Part shown: positions 44,360 to 55,749 of the stretch, piece after piece | Layout of the letters: each line of letters opens with the position of its first letter | Position numbering within the stretch: the stretch's first letter is position 1 | Source of the DNA: Erpobdella octoculata | Lineage: Eukaryota > Annelida > Clitellata > Hirudinida > Erpobdellidae | Direction of reading: 5' to 3' | DNA: 64,000 nucleotides | NCBI GenBank assembly: GCA_963978895.1 | Contig: OZ022238.1 | Coordinates: 38,543,820-38,607,819 of the forward strand | Position numbers and translations under genes: made by a program | Notes under the pieces: model-generated | What the model was told of the DNA's origin: nothing | What the model saw: the letters and a program-made list of their open reading frames with translations, nothing else | Database searches by the model: none

Positions 44360-46215
44360 TCAACGTATATCAGACAAAAGATGAGATAAATCCATTTGAG
44401 CAATAAGATGTTTAAATTCCGAGAAAGTAGGAGAAGAAACAATCTGGTCCGGTAATGAATTCCAAACATTCACAACACGATTAGAAAAAAAGTACTTGGT
44501 AGTATCTACTGAAAACACATTTGTTCGAAGTCTGTAACTGTGACCCCTGGTTGCAGGGTAGTTGGTGGGATGAAAATGATGCACCAGATTGGTGCATACG
44601 TTTCCATGCAATATCTTGTAACATAAGCTGAGATCTAACACAAGCCTTCGGTACTCGAGAGACTGCAAACCGAGCATCTTAAGGCGGGCGGGGTAAGGTG
44701 TCTGACGAAGAGAGAGAATATTCTTGGTGAATCGTCTTTGAATTTTTTCTAACTTGTTTATCAGAAATCTATGGTGAGGACTCCATACAGATGAGCAGTA
44801 TTCGAGGAGTGGCCGAATGTACGTGCAAAAAGCTTTTGCTAGTGTCTGTTGGTTTCCTGAAGTAAAAGACCTGTGGATGAGTCGTGATCTGATTGCGGCA
44901 GTGTGTGTAATAACATTTATGTGGTTCTTAAAAGTAAGACCTTCATCAATAGTTATCCCCAGATCCCTCATTTGAGCAACATTCTCAAGCTCATGTTTAT
45001 TTACAAAATATTTAGAGATTTGCCTTCGACTGTTCTTGCTGCGACAAATCGTACATAGTACACATTTTTCAAGAGCTAAGTTGAGCTGCCATGTCTTGCT
45101 CCACGACATCAGCTCGTCAATAGCCATCTGTAGATCACATGTAGACGAGCCAGAACTGGAATAGAATAGAGCTTAATCGAGATCGTTTTGTTAGTAATAT
45201 TTTCAACGACATCATTAATGTAAATAAGAAACAAAGTAGGCACAAGGACACTACCTTGGGGAACGCCGCTTGTAACATTGGATTGATTTGAAAGTGTTTC
45301 ATGAACTCGTACATATTGAGTACGATTGGATAGAAAGTCAACTAGCCATGCACTGAGATTGCCGTTGATACCATAGGCACGAAGTTTTATTGCGAGCTTT
45401 GAGTGCGAGACGGAGTCGAATGCTTTTTGAAAGTCAAAGTAGATAATATCCGTGTGTTTCTTCTCCTGTATCGCAATGGACCAATCGTATACACTTTCCA
45501 ACAGATTTGTACAAGTTGACCTCAAGGGTAAAAATCCGTGTTGTTGTTCACTAATAAGATGATTAGTGAGAAGGTAGGAAATGAGTTCTTTGTTAATTAT
45601 TCTTTCCATCACACGACAACAACAAGATGTTATGGAAATAGGTCTGTAGTTCTTTGGTTGATTAGTGGGACCCTTTTTATGGATAGGCGTGACGAAACTC
45701 GATTTCCACTCCTGGGGCAAACGCTGAGATTTCAAAGACAGATCAAAGATATGACATAGTGGCAGTGCTAGTGTGTAGTAGCAATTTTTGAGCAGCACAA
45801 TAGGAATACCGTCGGAGCCTACAGAAGCAGAATTTTTGAGGGTTTTCAAAGTTTTAGAAACTAATTCTGGAGTAAAAGTGACCGCACTCAAACGACTTTC
45901 CGTACGCATATTTAACTGAGGGTTTTCTCCATCGTCAACCGTGAAGACACTGGCGAAGTAGTCGTTAAAAATGTCAGAAATCTCGCCTTCGTCAGAGGCG
46001 GTGGTCCCATCAGTTCTTAAAACAAGCCCGATTCTAGAGCGTGGAAACAGCCTTCGATTCACGTATTTGTAAAATGATCCAAGATTATTTTTAGCCACAA
46101 GGCTCTTTTCATAACTAATTTGAAAGGCTACAGCGGACTGGGTGCTTTTTTTGCCATCGAAGAATATTTTTCCCTTGCTTCCACAGTCTGGGTAAATTTC
46201 CAGGAACGCCAACAT
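44360..46215 (-). pseudogene. L-A ORF2, reverse transcriptase half (two frames)
   Basis: Frame 46,215-45,109 carries RT motifs: SVGSDGIPIVLLKN, FVTPIHKKGPTNQPKNYRPI, QQHGFLP, YFDFQKAFDSVSHSKL and SGVPQGSVLVPTLFLIYIND. It then reads ISIKLYS, where the family has a catalytic F/YADD box between IKL and KLYS. The box is absent, consistent with a deletion between AAGCTCT direct repeats. A 1-nt shift follows, and the frame 45,127-44,360 supplies the thumb and C-terminus (LEYCSSVWSPHHRFLINKLE, YKILHG). Lacking FADD it cannot polymerise. Confidence 0.85.
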
Positions 46216-47279
46216 TGCAACTTTTCATGGTAAAGTTGTCTCAGTGCTCTAGGAGTTATTTTCACACGAGTTTTAGTGGCAGCCCTGAACTTACGTCTCA
46301 ATGGAATAAATCTGTTCACTCCTTTAAACAGGTAGCATTTAAACATTCGCCAGCATTCATCAGAGGAAAAACAATATTGGAAAAGATGGTCCCAAGGAAC
46401 TTCATTTAAATAATTATTGAGTGACTTGTAATCTCCCTTACTGAAATTGTATGAGACAGAGTGATTGTCTGTTGTCTGGGGGACATAGTCGTTGAGCTTG
46501 AAGAGTATCATGTTAGGGTCACTAGACGCAAGAGGAAATATCACATCGATTGTAGAAATTAGCATTGGATCGCCAGACAGGATAAGATCCAGAATATTGT
46601 CATTACGGGTAGGAAGATGAACAAATTGATTGTAACCTAGATCGTCAAATAGCTCCAGGAAATGATTATATATTGTGTTCTCAGGTGCCAGATAATTTTC
46701 CCAATCAATACCTGGCAAATTAAAGTCACCCATAAGACAGACACGGTATTTCACAGAAGATAAGAATTTAATACATTGAATACTGTCTTTGGCGTATTGA
46801 TCCGCCATGCTGTCAAAACCGCCTCTGCGATAATATGTTATGAGTCGACATGGACCACTATGAAGCAAAACATCAATACATGTGATTTCAATAGATTGGA
46901 ATTTTGCAGGAATAGCTATAGGTTTGAATGGGATTTCATTCTTAATAATAAAGGCAACCCCGCCGCCTCTAGATGGTCTGTCCCAACGGTTTGCAGAGTA
47001 GCCCATGGGTAAAAATAGACTGTCAGGGTCCTCAGGAGACAACCATGTCTCAGTCACAGAAAAAATATCAACATTAGATTCATCCAAAAAATACTCAAGT
47101 TCCACAATCTTGTTGAGGAGACTTCTAGCATTTGTAAGTGCTAAACAGCATCCATCCTTTTTTAGAAAACTTGTAGCAGCAACATCACTGGATCTTGAAC
47201 AGGGTGGCCTTATAAATTTTTTTTCATGTAGGACAAGACATGGAAATTCCCTGGCTTCCCTCTTATCCTGAGTACCCAT
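46128..47279 (-). pseudogene. L-A ORF2, apurinic endonuclease domain
   Basis: Endonuclease/exonuclease/phosphatase fold of LINE ORF2. ALTNARSLLNKIVELEYFL supplies the first Asn. VTETWL carries the metal-binding Glu, YYRRGG follows, and MGDFNLPGIDWE carries Asp and Asn. The last motif reads ASSDPNM where the family has SDHN, so the catalytic His is Pro (codon CCT). The frame is lost in a run of seven A's at about 46,147-46,153, after which the RT frame takes over. It overlaps ORF1 by about 70 bp. Confidence 0.85.
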
Positions 47280-48070
47280 TTATTTATGTCATCTTTGAGA
47301 CTAATTTCTTTTCTTTTTTCGTACAGAAGCTTTCTGCATTGCTCCCTGTCTTCGATTGACAAGTCCTGACTAAGGATCACCATTTTGTAAGACTCACTTT
47401 TCTTTAGTCTGAAGCTGTTCTCAAGCACCAAATTTTTAGTACTTTGGTTGTCAAACCTGACCAGGACCGGTCTTGCCCTTTGAGCATTATCAGTCCTTTT
47501 TCCCAACCTGAAAAGCTCCTCAACTTCGGCGTCCAAGTCCTTATCTGTTATCTCTTTCAAAAGTTTTAGAATATCCTCTTTGTCTTTTGCTTTGGAATTT
47601 GGGTCATTCTCAGGCAAGTTGTAGGCTATAAAGTTGTTTTGTCTTTCAATTCTTTTGTTGTTTATTTCAATAGTCCCAACAACTGATCTCTGTACAGCAC
47701 CAACATTCTGATTTAAAACCTCTACATTTTCTTTAAACAAGCTAGACCATTCTTTTTTCATCATTTGGTTTTCCTGTATCCTTTTATTAGCAACATCTTC
47801 TAACTTCAGACCTAATTCTTGGATCTGCCCATTTTGTTTTTCTAAGGCCACTGTTAAGTTGTCACTCTTTTTAATCATGTTTTTAATTTCTTTTATGTCT
47901 TCAGCCATCTCTTTGGTTTCCACCTCTTTTGCCTTGACATTTTTCAACTCAACCAGAATCTTTAAAATATCCTCATTTTCTTTGAGGCAACATTCACACA
48001 GCTTAATACCAAGCATTTCAGCTGTGGATCGTCCATCCAATACTAAGTCCCTCTTTGTCTTTGGCGGCAT
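47210..48070 (-). CDS. L-A ORF1 protein, 286 aa
   Basis: Starts MPPKTKRDLVLDG at 48,070. An upstream in-frame Met at 48,109 exists but this ATG has the better context. There is a Cys pair (LCECC) near residue 27, a long Lys/Glu coiled coil at about residues 45-130, then an RRM-like segment with RQNFIAYNLPEND and VLVRFDN, and a basic C-terminal helix (EQCRKLLYEKRKE). This is the organisation of LINE ORF1 nucleic-acid chaperones that coat the transcript. The frame is intact although ORF2 is dead. Confidence 0.8.
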   Translation of the reverse strand: MPPKTKRDLVLDGRSTAEMLGIKLCECCLKENEDILKILVELKNVKAKEVETKEMAEDIKEIKNMIKKSDNLTVALEKQNGQIQELGLKLEDVANKRIQENQMMKKEWSSLFKENVEVLNQNVGAVQRSVVGTIEINNKRIERQNNFIAYNLPENDPNSKAKDKEDILKLLKEITDKDLDAEVEELFRLGKRTDNAQRARPVLVRFDNQSTKNLVLENSFRLKKSESYKMVILSQDLSIEDREQCRKLLYEKRKEISLKDDINKWVLRIRGKPGNFHVLSYMKKNL

Positions 48071-48271
48071 AACTTTACAACTTAATGAATTCCGTACGAG
48101 AGACCCCAAGTTGACGGGCGATAATTATATTGCGATAATTAAATAGTGTCAATCAAACGGAAAAAAGTATGGGTATTATTAGAAAATCGTTGTATATTGC
48201 AATTTATACAAATAATTCTGTGCCACAATTGATATTTTCGAAGAAAATCGACTTTTTCCAAAAGTAAACAA

Positions 48272-51200
48272 ATATTATTATTATTATTATTATTTATTTA
48301 TTTAACGTGCTCTCTAAAAAGAAAAATTTCTCAGAGCACGAGGCGGCAGTGCCGAAATAAACGAACGAACAGAATCACACATCAGAAACAAAAAGGGTCA
48401 ATATCCATTCGTCATACGAAGAAAAAAATGAGTTTTAAGTCGTTTCCTAAAAACATAAACGCTATCGACACACGCCGGATCGGTAAGTTCAATCGGTAGA
48501 TTGTTCCAGGTAGTTGGACAAGAAACTGCAAAAGCCCTCGGTCCAAACGTCCTGGTTCCGCAGGAAGGAACAAGAAGCTGACCGGAAGAAGCCGAGCGAA
48601 GGTGAGATCGGCCAGGAAACTGAGTCACCGGAATGCACAGACCGGAGAGGTATGACGGCGCAGAACCATGGAGGCATCGGTACGCAGTGAGAGATAGCTT
48701 GAAGTCGATACGCGCCTGCATGTTCAGCTAGTGTAGTCGGTCGTGAATCGCTTTAGTGACATGACCATATCGAGGCAATCGGAGAATCAGCCTAGCCGTG
48801 GCACGCATGACACCATCAAGCGCCTCATTAACAGATCCGGTATTCCACTGAGTAGACAATTACAATAATCAAGTCTAGACAAGATCAAAGCGCGGGCAAG
48901 TGCATGCGAAGAATCGACCGTGAGGGATTTGCAAACTGACCTAATCTGTCGTAGATGGTAGTAACTGGTGTTAACCAATTTTGCAACGTGTTCGCTGAAA
49001 GTCAGTTGAGAATCTATGATGACCCCAAGATTGCGAACCCTATCGACGAGACGAATGATGTTTCCAGCTATATTGATCTCGTCAAAGGTGCAGTGCAACC
49101 GACGTCTAGAGGATCCCAGTAGAATGACCTCTGTCTTGGAGGCATTTAACTTTAGTCGATTGCATTTCATCCATTACATTATCTCCGAAACGCAGCCGTC
49201 CAATCTGTCCGCGAGCACACCGATACTCTCAGTGCCGCAATGATCGTAGATTTGTAGATCATCAGCATAACCATGAATATTGAAACCACGTTGAGCAACC
49301 AGGGCAAAAACATCTGAAGTGTATGCAATGAAGAATAGCAGTCTTAGAATTGAACCTTGTGGAACACCACACACAATCGAGGACCAACCAGAAAGGATAC
49401 CTCCATAACGAACACACTGCCTCCGATCGCAAAGATACGAACCGATCCACCGAAGAGCAACAGAATCAATGCCAAATGTACGCTCCAATCTGGTCACGAG
49501 GATTCCATGATCAACGCAATCGAATGCAGCGCTGAGATCGAGCATAGCGAGCAGTGTTACCATCCCTCGATCGGTTGCCAAGAGAACATCCGAAGTAACC
49601 TTGAGCAATGCAGTTTCCGTCAAACGGCACCTCCGATAGGCAGACTGATGCTCCGGTAGAAGGCTGTGTCCATCCAGGTGATGTTGAGTTTGTTTGTTAA
49701 CCGCCCGTTCCAAAACCTTAGAGATGAACTGAAGATTCGAAACTGGGCGATAACTGGCAGGCAAAGAAACATCCAGCGTAGATTTTTTCAAGATTGGCGT
49801 GACCTCGGCCACTCTGAATGGGACCGGAAAGTGACCAGTGTCCAACGATTTATTAAATAGATCTGTAACAAATGGGGACAAGGTTTCTGAAAATTCTTTG
49901 ATGAGCCATGTTGGCGCCGGGTCTAGACCACATGACTTGTTTGGAGAGTTCTTAATTAGGTCCCTGACGTCATCCTTAGTAAGAGTCGCAAAGTTGCTGA
50001 AACGTTCTCCAGAGAAGGTGTTGAACTCAGGCGTATCCGAATCAAGGGTAGACGCTCGGACGTCCGTGACCTTCTTCTCAAAAGAACTCATGAATTGCTC
50101 TGCAGTCAGACCATCCTGAAGAATGAAAGATCGTTTCTTTCCCATCACGGCAGACAAATCTCTCCACAGCTTGCTTGCGTTTCCTGCACTCTCCGCAATC
50201 GTATTTTGCCAGTACGCATCCTGTGCTCTCCTATAAAAATCCTGGCAAAAACGTAACTGCGCAACCCATTTATCACGGTCAGAGATCAGTCGGGTTCTTC
50301 TGTAAATTCTTTCAAGAGAACGAGCTTTTCGTTTCTGCTCGCCGCAAGCAGTATTGAACCATGGAGTGATCGGACGATAATTTCTCAAGGCTGACCGACG
50401 TGGAGCATGCTTCTCAACAAGATCGGTCAGTATTCTGTTGTACATCGTAGCCATTTCATCCGGTCCAAGGCCGCTCCAGCTGCTGTCCTCAGTGCAGAGT
50501 TTGCTTGATTTGAGATCCCGTAAAAAAAGATCACGATCAAAGGTCTTCCATGCCCTGCCTGTTACCATTAATGATACAGGATTTGGTTTCATGAGTGGCA
50601 GTCTTGAAATGATGAGAGAATGATCGGACACAGATGGAACATACACTTCACAAGCAACAGAAGATGACTGAGCTGGGTCCTTCGTGATGACAACGTCTAA
50701 GGTATGTCCGGCTTTGTGGGTTGGTGAAGAAATATTCTGGACAAGGCCAAAGCAATCCACGATCGTGTTGAATTTCATTGTCCATACATCATCCGGTTTG
50801 TCCAAGTGAATGTTGATATCTCCAACGACAAGAATATGGCAGCTGTGAACAGTTAATTCTTCAAGCATCTGGCTGAAATCCTCCAAGAACTGGTCAGAAA
50901 CTCGTTCACTTCCAGGCCGGTAAATGACCACAGCAATTGTTCTAACACTCCTTAAGATAAGCATTACAGAAACGAATTCAAAAGTCTCAACTTTGCTGGT
51001 AAGATTCATTCGGCGGGCTTTGCACGATTCTTTGCAAATCCACGCAACCCCGCCCCCCAGTAGACGACCAGATTGCATCTTTTGTGTAGCAGACCTCGCC
51101 AAACGTTTTCGTTCTCGTGCCTGATCCACGCACGTGTATCCATCCGGTGTGATTCTTGCGAGAGTGATGTCTTCTGATGATTCGTGAAAAGTCTCGGCAA

Positions 51201-51345
51201 CTGCGAAGGCATCAAGATCATGTTCAGCGATGATATTTGTCAGCGATGCACTTTTATTTCCGATCGACTGACAATTCAAATATCCAATAGTCAAGTACTT
51301 GAGTATCAAATACAAATATGTATCACTGTTATTAGTATAATGAGA
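48272..51345 (-). mobile_element. CR1/L2-like LINE, copy L-B (ORF2 and 3' end)
   Basis: One ORF2 with endonuclease and RT, followed by a 3' UTR with AGAGCACGTTAAATAAATAA and a (TAA)n tail at 48,272-48,303. It is a different subfamily from L-A (different ORF2 sequence and tail). ORF1 is not found, so it is 5'-truncated or lacks ORF1. Confidence 0.85.
48398..51315 (-). pseudogene. L-B ORF2: endonuclease and reverse transcriptase with three lesions
   Basis: The frame from 51,315 runs 713 residues. The endonuclease motifs are present (YLNCQSIGNK, AVAETFH, VVGDINIHL, SVSDHSLI with catalytic His). RT motifs include SCGLDPAPTWLIK, LLAMLDLSAAFDCVDHGIL, CGVPQGSIL and HGYADDLQIY. A single in-frame TAA at 49,174 follows SEIM, in front of WMKCNRLKLNASKTE. 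The family usually has Gln there (CAA to TAA). A frameshift near 48,830 and a TAG at about 48,728, where Trp is expected, then interrupt the C-terminus (MQARIDFKLSLTAYRCLHGS). The RLLFF after SIL departs from the usual GPLLF. Confidence 0.88.
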
Positions 51346-51355
51346 TAATACAAGC

Positions 51356-52220
51356 CATATATATATATAAATGAATGTTTGTATGTATGTATGTATGTAT
51401 GTCCTTTATGCATTGCTACACCATTCATCCGATCGTAATGAAATTTTCACACAACCTTGAGAGTCATGGGGAATCAAATATAGTAAAAAAAATTTGAAAT
51501 CCGTCACACAATGAGCGGAGCGGAGCTAGGGAGTGAGCGGGGGTTTTTAGAGTTTTCTTATTGTTTCTCTCTAGCTTCCGTTTAATTCCCCGTTTTCTCT
51601 CCCGCTCCCGGTCGCTTGCCCGTTTCCGCTTGCTCTCCCACTCCTGGTCGCTTTCCCGCTTCCGGTCACTTTGCCAATTCCGGTCGCTTTCCCGTCCCAT
51701 CTATCTCTTAATAATTTGTAATAACGCGCAATCAGTCACATTATGCAAGACTGGGAAGCAAGTCATGCCTGTTACGCAATTGTAAACAGTGCTTCGAAAA
51801 CTTATGCAATGATCATTTATAGGCACTTTTGGGGCCCGGAAGGTTTTTTGCCCCCTGAGCCGGGGGATCGGAGAAGGAGTCCAAACCTTCTTAACTTTCC
51901 ATGCCAAAAGTTCCTATGTACGACCATCGAAAGTAATTGCGTAATAAAATTCAAATTTTGTTTACGTAACAACGTTTGAAAGCTTCAAGCAACTTTTAGC
52001 AAATCTATTTTACGTTTTATGGGCTAAAATAAGTTATGAAAGTGTGGAAAAGAAAAAATGAGCGCGAGCGGAAACGGAAACGGGAGAGCAAGCGGGAACG
52101 GAAACGGGAGAGCAAGCGGGAACGGAAACGGAAGAGCAAGCGGGGAAGGAAACGGGAGCAAGAGAGAAAAATGATAAAAAACCTCTGAAAACTCCGAGCA
52201 ACGCCGGGTAACCCCGCTAG
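51356..52220 (+). mobile_element. Helitron-like element, copy H3, internally rearranged
   Basis: Starts in CATATATATATATAAATGAA, then a GTAT tract and the conserved block (TTTATGCATTGCTACACCAT at 51,402). It ends with GCAACGCCGGGTAACCCCGC and CTAG|T at 52,220. Part of the 12-mer body (51,560-51,700) is in the opposite orientation to that at 52,060-52,160, so an internal inversion or nested second copy is present. The backbone TTTTAGCAAATCTATTTTAC lies at about 51,992. Confidence 0.7.
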
Positions 52221-52472
52221 TTTTTAATAAACTAGAAAAGTTATGAAAACTCTGTTTGTGTTGCTATTTTTAAAACTGGAATAAATACTTATTTACTAAA
52301 ATAATTTATTTGTTCACAACTCCGAGTTTAAGGTATTAGGCTTATAAATTTTCGGGTTCGGGTATCAAGTTTTCACATTTTCGGGTTTGGGTATCAAGTT
52401 GTCTCATTTTCGGGTTCGGGTTTGGGTATCAAGTTTTCACATTTTTGGGTTCGGGTATCAGAAAAAGACCGA
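52221..52472 (+). repeat. Fragment of the TAGGGATG-ended TIR element
   Basis: The sequence from AAACTAGAAAAGTTATGAAA through the TTTTCGGGTTCGGGTATCAA repeats matches 32,821-33,104 of the element at 31,785-33,143. It breaks off at AGAAAAAGACCG, exactly where LINE sequence begins. Confidence 0.75.
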
Positions 52473-52499
52473 ACAACTCGACTCTACTGGAAACAGTTT

Positions 52500-52931
52500 C
52501 TCGAACGTTTTGGTTGCAGGAGCAAGAAAAAGAAGAAAGACAGAAAAGAGCCAGCAATGTAATTATTTCAGGATTAGAAGTTGATGCCGCAGTTCCGGAC
52601 ACCACTTTTGTTGCCGATTTTTTGAAAAAGTTTGACAGTGAAACCAAGGATCTTGAAAACCCGGCGATTGAGTAAAAACCCAAGCAGACCACATCCACTA
52701 ATCCGCGTTACTCTTTCGAGCGCGGAGGCTGTTGAGGACTTGTTACAGTCTTCGATGCTTCTTCGGTCGTCTAAAGATGAAAGGACAAAACGCGTTTTCA
52801 TTAATCGCGATCTCACGAAACAACAGGCTCATCAAAACTACCTCAGAAGATGTGAAAGACGTGAACGTATGAAAAATACCGGCCAGAGCCAGATTTCGTC
52901 ACCAACTGATGATCAGCCCTTTCGAAACTAA
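52500..52931 (+). pseudogene. L-C ORF1, C-terminal part, frameshifted
   Basis: RKRASNVIISGLEVDAAVP resembles the RRM-like segment of LINE ORF1. A frameshift near 52,660-52,675 is followed by LIRVTLSSAEAVEDLLQSSM, VFINRDLTKQQAHQNYLRRC and a basic tail. It overlaps the ORF2 start at 52,909, as in L-A. Confidence 0.65.
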
Positions 52932-54258
52932 ACCGGGATGCCGCATAGCTTTGACCAATTTAAGAAGTCTCAGAAATAAAATTAAAAAAGTTACTTTGTT
53001 TTTAGAAGATTACAAGCCTGAACTATTTTGTGTTACCGAAACGTGGCTTACGAAAGAAGATCCTAACAGCTTATTTATTCCTAGAGGTTTTTCAGCATGT
53101 CAATATGATAGAGAAACTAGAGGTGGCGGCTTAGCTTTCATAATTAGAAATGATGTAACCTTTAAGTTTGTGGAAATTCCAGTTCATTTTCGGCATATTG
53201 AGGTTGTATGTGTAGACATACGTCTACATACAACACACTGCAGATTTATAGCCTATTATCGTAGCGGGGGGTTTGGCACTGAGGCTCTCAAGTATGCTAT
53301 TGACAGTATAGAGTGCTTAAAAAATATCTGTTCAACCAAACACACATTGTGTTTGATGGGCGATTTTAAACTGCCCGGCATAAATTGGCTACAACACTCT
53401 TATCCCAATGGAGAAATCTACACATTATTCATGAACTTTTTTAACGATCTTGGGCTTCATCAATTTGTGCAGCAACCTACCCGTGGCAGTAATATTCTGG
53501 ATTTGATTTTCTCAAATGACCCAGGGTTTCTTGCAAGGATAGATATCTTATGCCCAATTGCTACTAGCGACCACAATCTGAATACGTTTGAAATAAATGA
53601 CTCAATCCTAACTTTTGATGAGAAAAAACAACATAGTTTCTACTGTTTCAAGAGAGCAAATTTTGAGGAAATAAACGTTTTTCTACTCAATATTAAATAG
53701 GATATTCTCTTTCAGTACTGCTTTGACGTGGAGAGCTGCTGGAATGTTTTCAATCATTATCTAAATATTGCTATACAAACTTTTGTCCCTGTCCACTCTG
53801 CGGCACACAACTTTCCGAAATTACTAGGCAGAACATCAAAGGTGCTTCGCCAACTGTATAAGGCTAAACTACATTTTTGGAAGAAATACCGATTTACCCA
53901 AGAACAGACAGACAAAGACAGATACAAAAAATTCAGATACAAAAAATTCACAAAATTATGTGCGGCAGCTGTAAAAAGGACCCAGTCTTACACAGAACAA
54001 AATTTGATCTCTACAAAAAATCTTGGAAATTTTTACAGATACGTAAACAAAAAACTATCTTCACACTCGTCCATAAATAGCATTGCAACCAGCAAAAATA
54101 ATCTTACGTCGAATCCATCAGAAATAGCCAACATTTTCAACGATTACTTTGCTAGTGTGTTTACAGTAGATGATGGTAAAGATCCAAATTTTAAAGACCG
54201 AACCTCTGAACTACTGGAAAAGATCTCTTTTACTCCGATGTTGTCCTTTCAGCCCTAA
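52909..54258 (+). pseudogene. L-C ORF2, endonuclease and RT start, with a nonsense codon
   Basis: Endonuclease motifs are complete here: LTNLRSLRNKIKKVTLFLED, VTETWL, AYYRSGG, MGDFKLPGINW and ATSDHNL with the catalytic His that L-A has lost. An in-frame TAG at 53,698, where a related copy has Trp, interrupts the protein. The same frame resumes with FQYCFDVESCWNVF and runs to 54,258, then shifts. Weak RT similarity (SSGPDGIPN, ANYRPIS-like, QHGF) continues to about 54,575 with a small deletion near 54,390. Confidence 0.85.
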
Positions 54259-54649
54259 AAGGTCTCAAAAGTTCATGCTCCTCTGGTCCTGATGGAATAC
54301 CAAACATCATCCTAAAACGTTGCGCCCACGGTTTAGTAGCCCCACTCTGTCATATTTTCGATATGTCTCTCAAGATGCGCAGGTTGCCAACAAATTCATA
54401 AAAAGGGCCCGACAAGCTGCCCTTCTAACTATAGGCCAATCTCACTTACAAGTACCTGTTGTCGTGTCATGGAAAAAGTAATCACCAAGAACATTTTGAC
54501 TTACTTGTCCACGCACAACCTCATCTCCCATCACCAACATGGATTTGTAAGGCACAAATCTACAGCCTGCAAACAGGACTAATAACTTTTCCAGATGCTC
54601 TTTTCCTTTCTGTATGTATCTTTCCTTATCCCACTTTGTTAGCATCCTT

Positions 54650-55239
54650 TTCATACATACATGCATACATACATACATACATACATACATACATACATAC
54701 ATACATACATACATACATACATACATACATACATACATACATACATACATACATACATACATACATACATACATACATACATACATACATACATACATAC
54801 ATACATACATACATACATACATACATACATACATACATACATACATACATACATACATACATACATACATACATACATACATACATACATACATACATAC
54901 ATACATACATACATACATACATACATACATACATACATACATACATACATACATACATACATACATACATACATACATACATACATACATACATACATAC
55001 ATACATACATACATACATACATACATACATACATACATACATACATACATACATACATACATACATACATACATACATACATACATACATACATACATAC
55101 ATACATACATACATACATACATACATACATACATACATACATACATACATACATACATACATACATACATACATACATACATACATACATACATACATAC
55201 ATACATACATACATACATACATACATACATACATACATA
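54650..55239. repeat. (ACAT)n microsatellite, about 590 bp
   Basis: Nearly perfect ACAT repeats, the longest pure array in the window. The very long His-Thr-Tyr-Ile and Tyr-Val-Cys-Met frames are its translations. Confidence 0.98.
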
Positions 55240-55367
55240 GGTCGGCGGTTCGAATCTCACTGGCGTCACCATCGCAGCTCCCTTAAGCAAGGAGTTTACA
55301 CGCATTGCTCAGGTTGAGTGTCTCGCGGGGTTAACAACTCCTTTCACAAACCTTAAAAAAAAAAAAA
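55240..55367 (+). mobile_element. SINE fragment with B box and A tail
   Basis: Begins within a tRNA-like B box (GGTTCGAATCT at 55,247-55,257), followed by CACTGGCGTCACC. The body includes AAGCAAGGAGTTTACACGCA and TTGCTCAGGTTGAGTGTC, and the end is a run of 14 A's. The A-box half is missing and replaced by ACAT repeats. The body resembles that of the SINE at 36,822 (AAGGAATTCACTCACACTGC, then TCAGGCCAACTCAGCCTC). Confidence 0.7.
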
Positions 55368-55465
55368 CATACATACATACATACATACATACATACATAC
55401 GTACATACATACGTACATACATACATATATACATACATACATACACATACATACATTCGTACATA
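55368..55465. repeat. (ACAT)n microsatellite continuing after the SINE
   Basis: ACAT repeats with several ACGT and ATAT variants, more diverged than the array on the other side of the SINE. Confidence 0.9.
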
Positions 55466-55547
55466 CAAACAGAAATCAGAAATAATGTATGTTAATATCA
55501 GTTTATTGATTGCAGAAACAGTGAAATATAAAATGATGCAGATATGG

Positions 55548-55745
55548 GATCAGTTATCCATGGGATCAGTTGTCCATGGGATCAGTTGTCCATGGGATCA
55601 GTTGTCCATGGGATCAGTTGTCCATGGGGGTCAGTTGTCCATGGGGGTCAGTTGTCCTTGGGATCAGTTGTCCTGGGATCAGTTGTTTTGGGATCAGTAG
55701 TCCTGGGATCAGTAGTCCTGGGATCAGTTGTCCTGGGATCAGTTG
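55548..55745. repeat. 16-bp minisatellite CCATGGGATCAGTTGT
   Basis: About 13 units, first CCATGGGATCAGTTGT (16 bp, with NcoI-like CCATGG), later GGGTCAGTTGTCCATG variants, then CCTGGGATCAGTTGT (15 bp). Because 16 is not a multiple of three, the frame cycles and all three frames stay open. This gives SCPWDQLS-like repeats that are not a gene. Confidence 0.9.
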
Positions 55746-55749
55746 CGAT

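Larger units (their letters stand above)
44165..48140 (-). mobile_element. CR1/L2-like LINE, copy L-A, near full length but dead
   Basis: Two-ORF LINE on the minus strand: ORF1 (48,070-47,210), overlapping ORF2 (47,279-44,360), then a 3' UTR ending in (AAATA)n at 44,165-44,192. ORF2 is split by two frameshifts. The 5' boundary near 48,140 is approximate. Confidence 0.85.
52475..54575 (+). mobile_element. CR1/L2-like LINE, copy L-C, truncated at both ends
   Basis: Same subfamily as L-A by its endonuclease sequence. It holds an ORF1 3' part, an ORF2 endonuclease and part of the RT, stopping near 54,575 before the catalytic box. The sequence then runs toward the (ACAT)n array. Confidence 0.85.
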
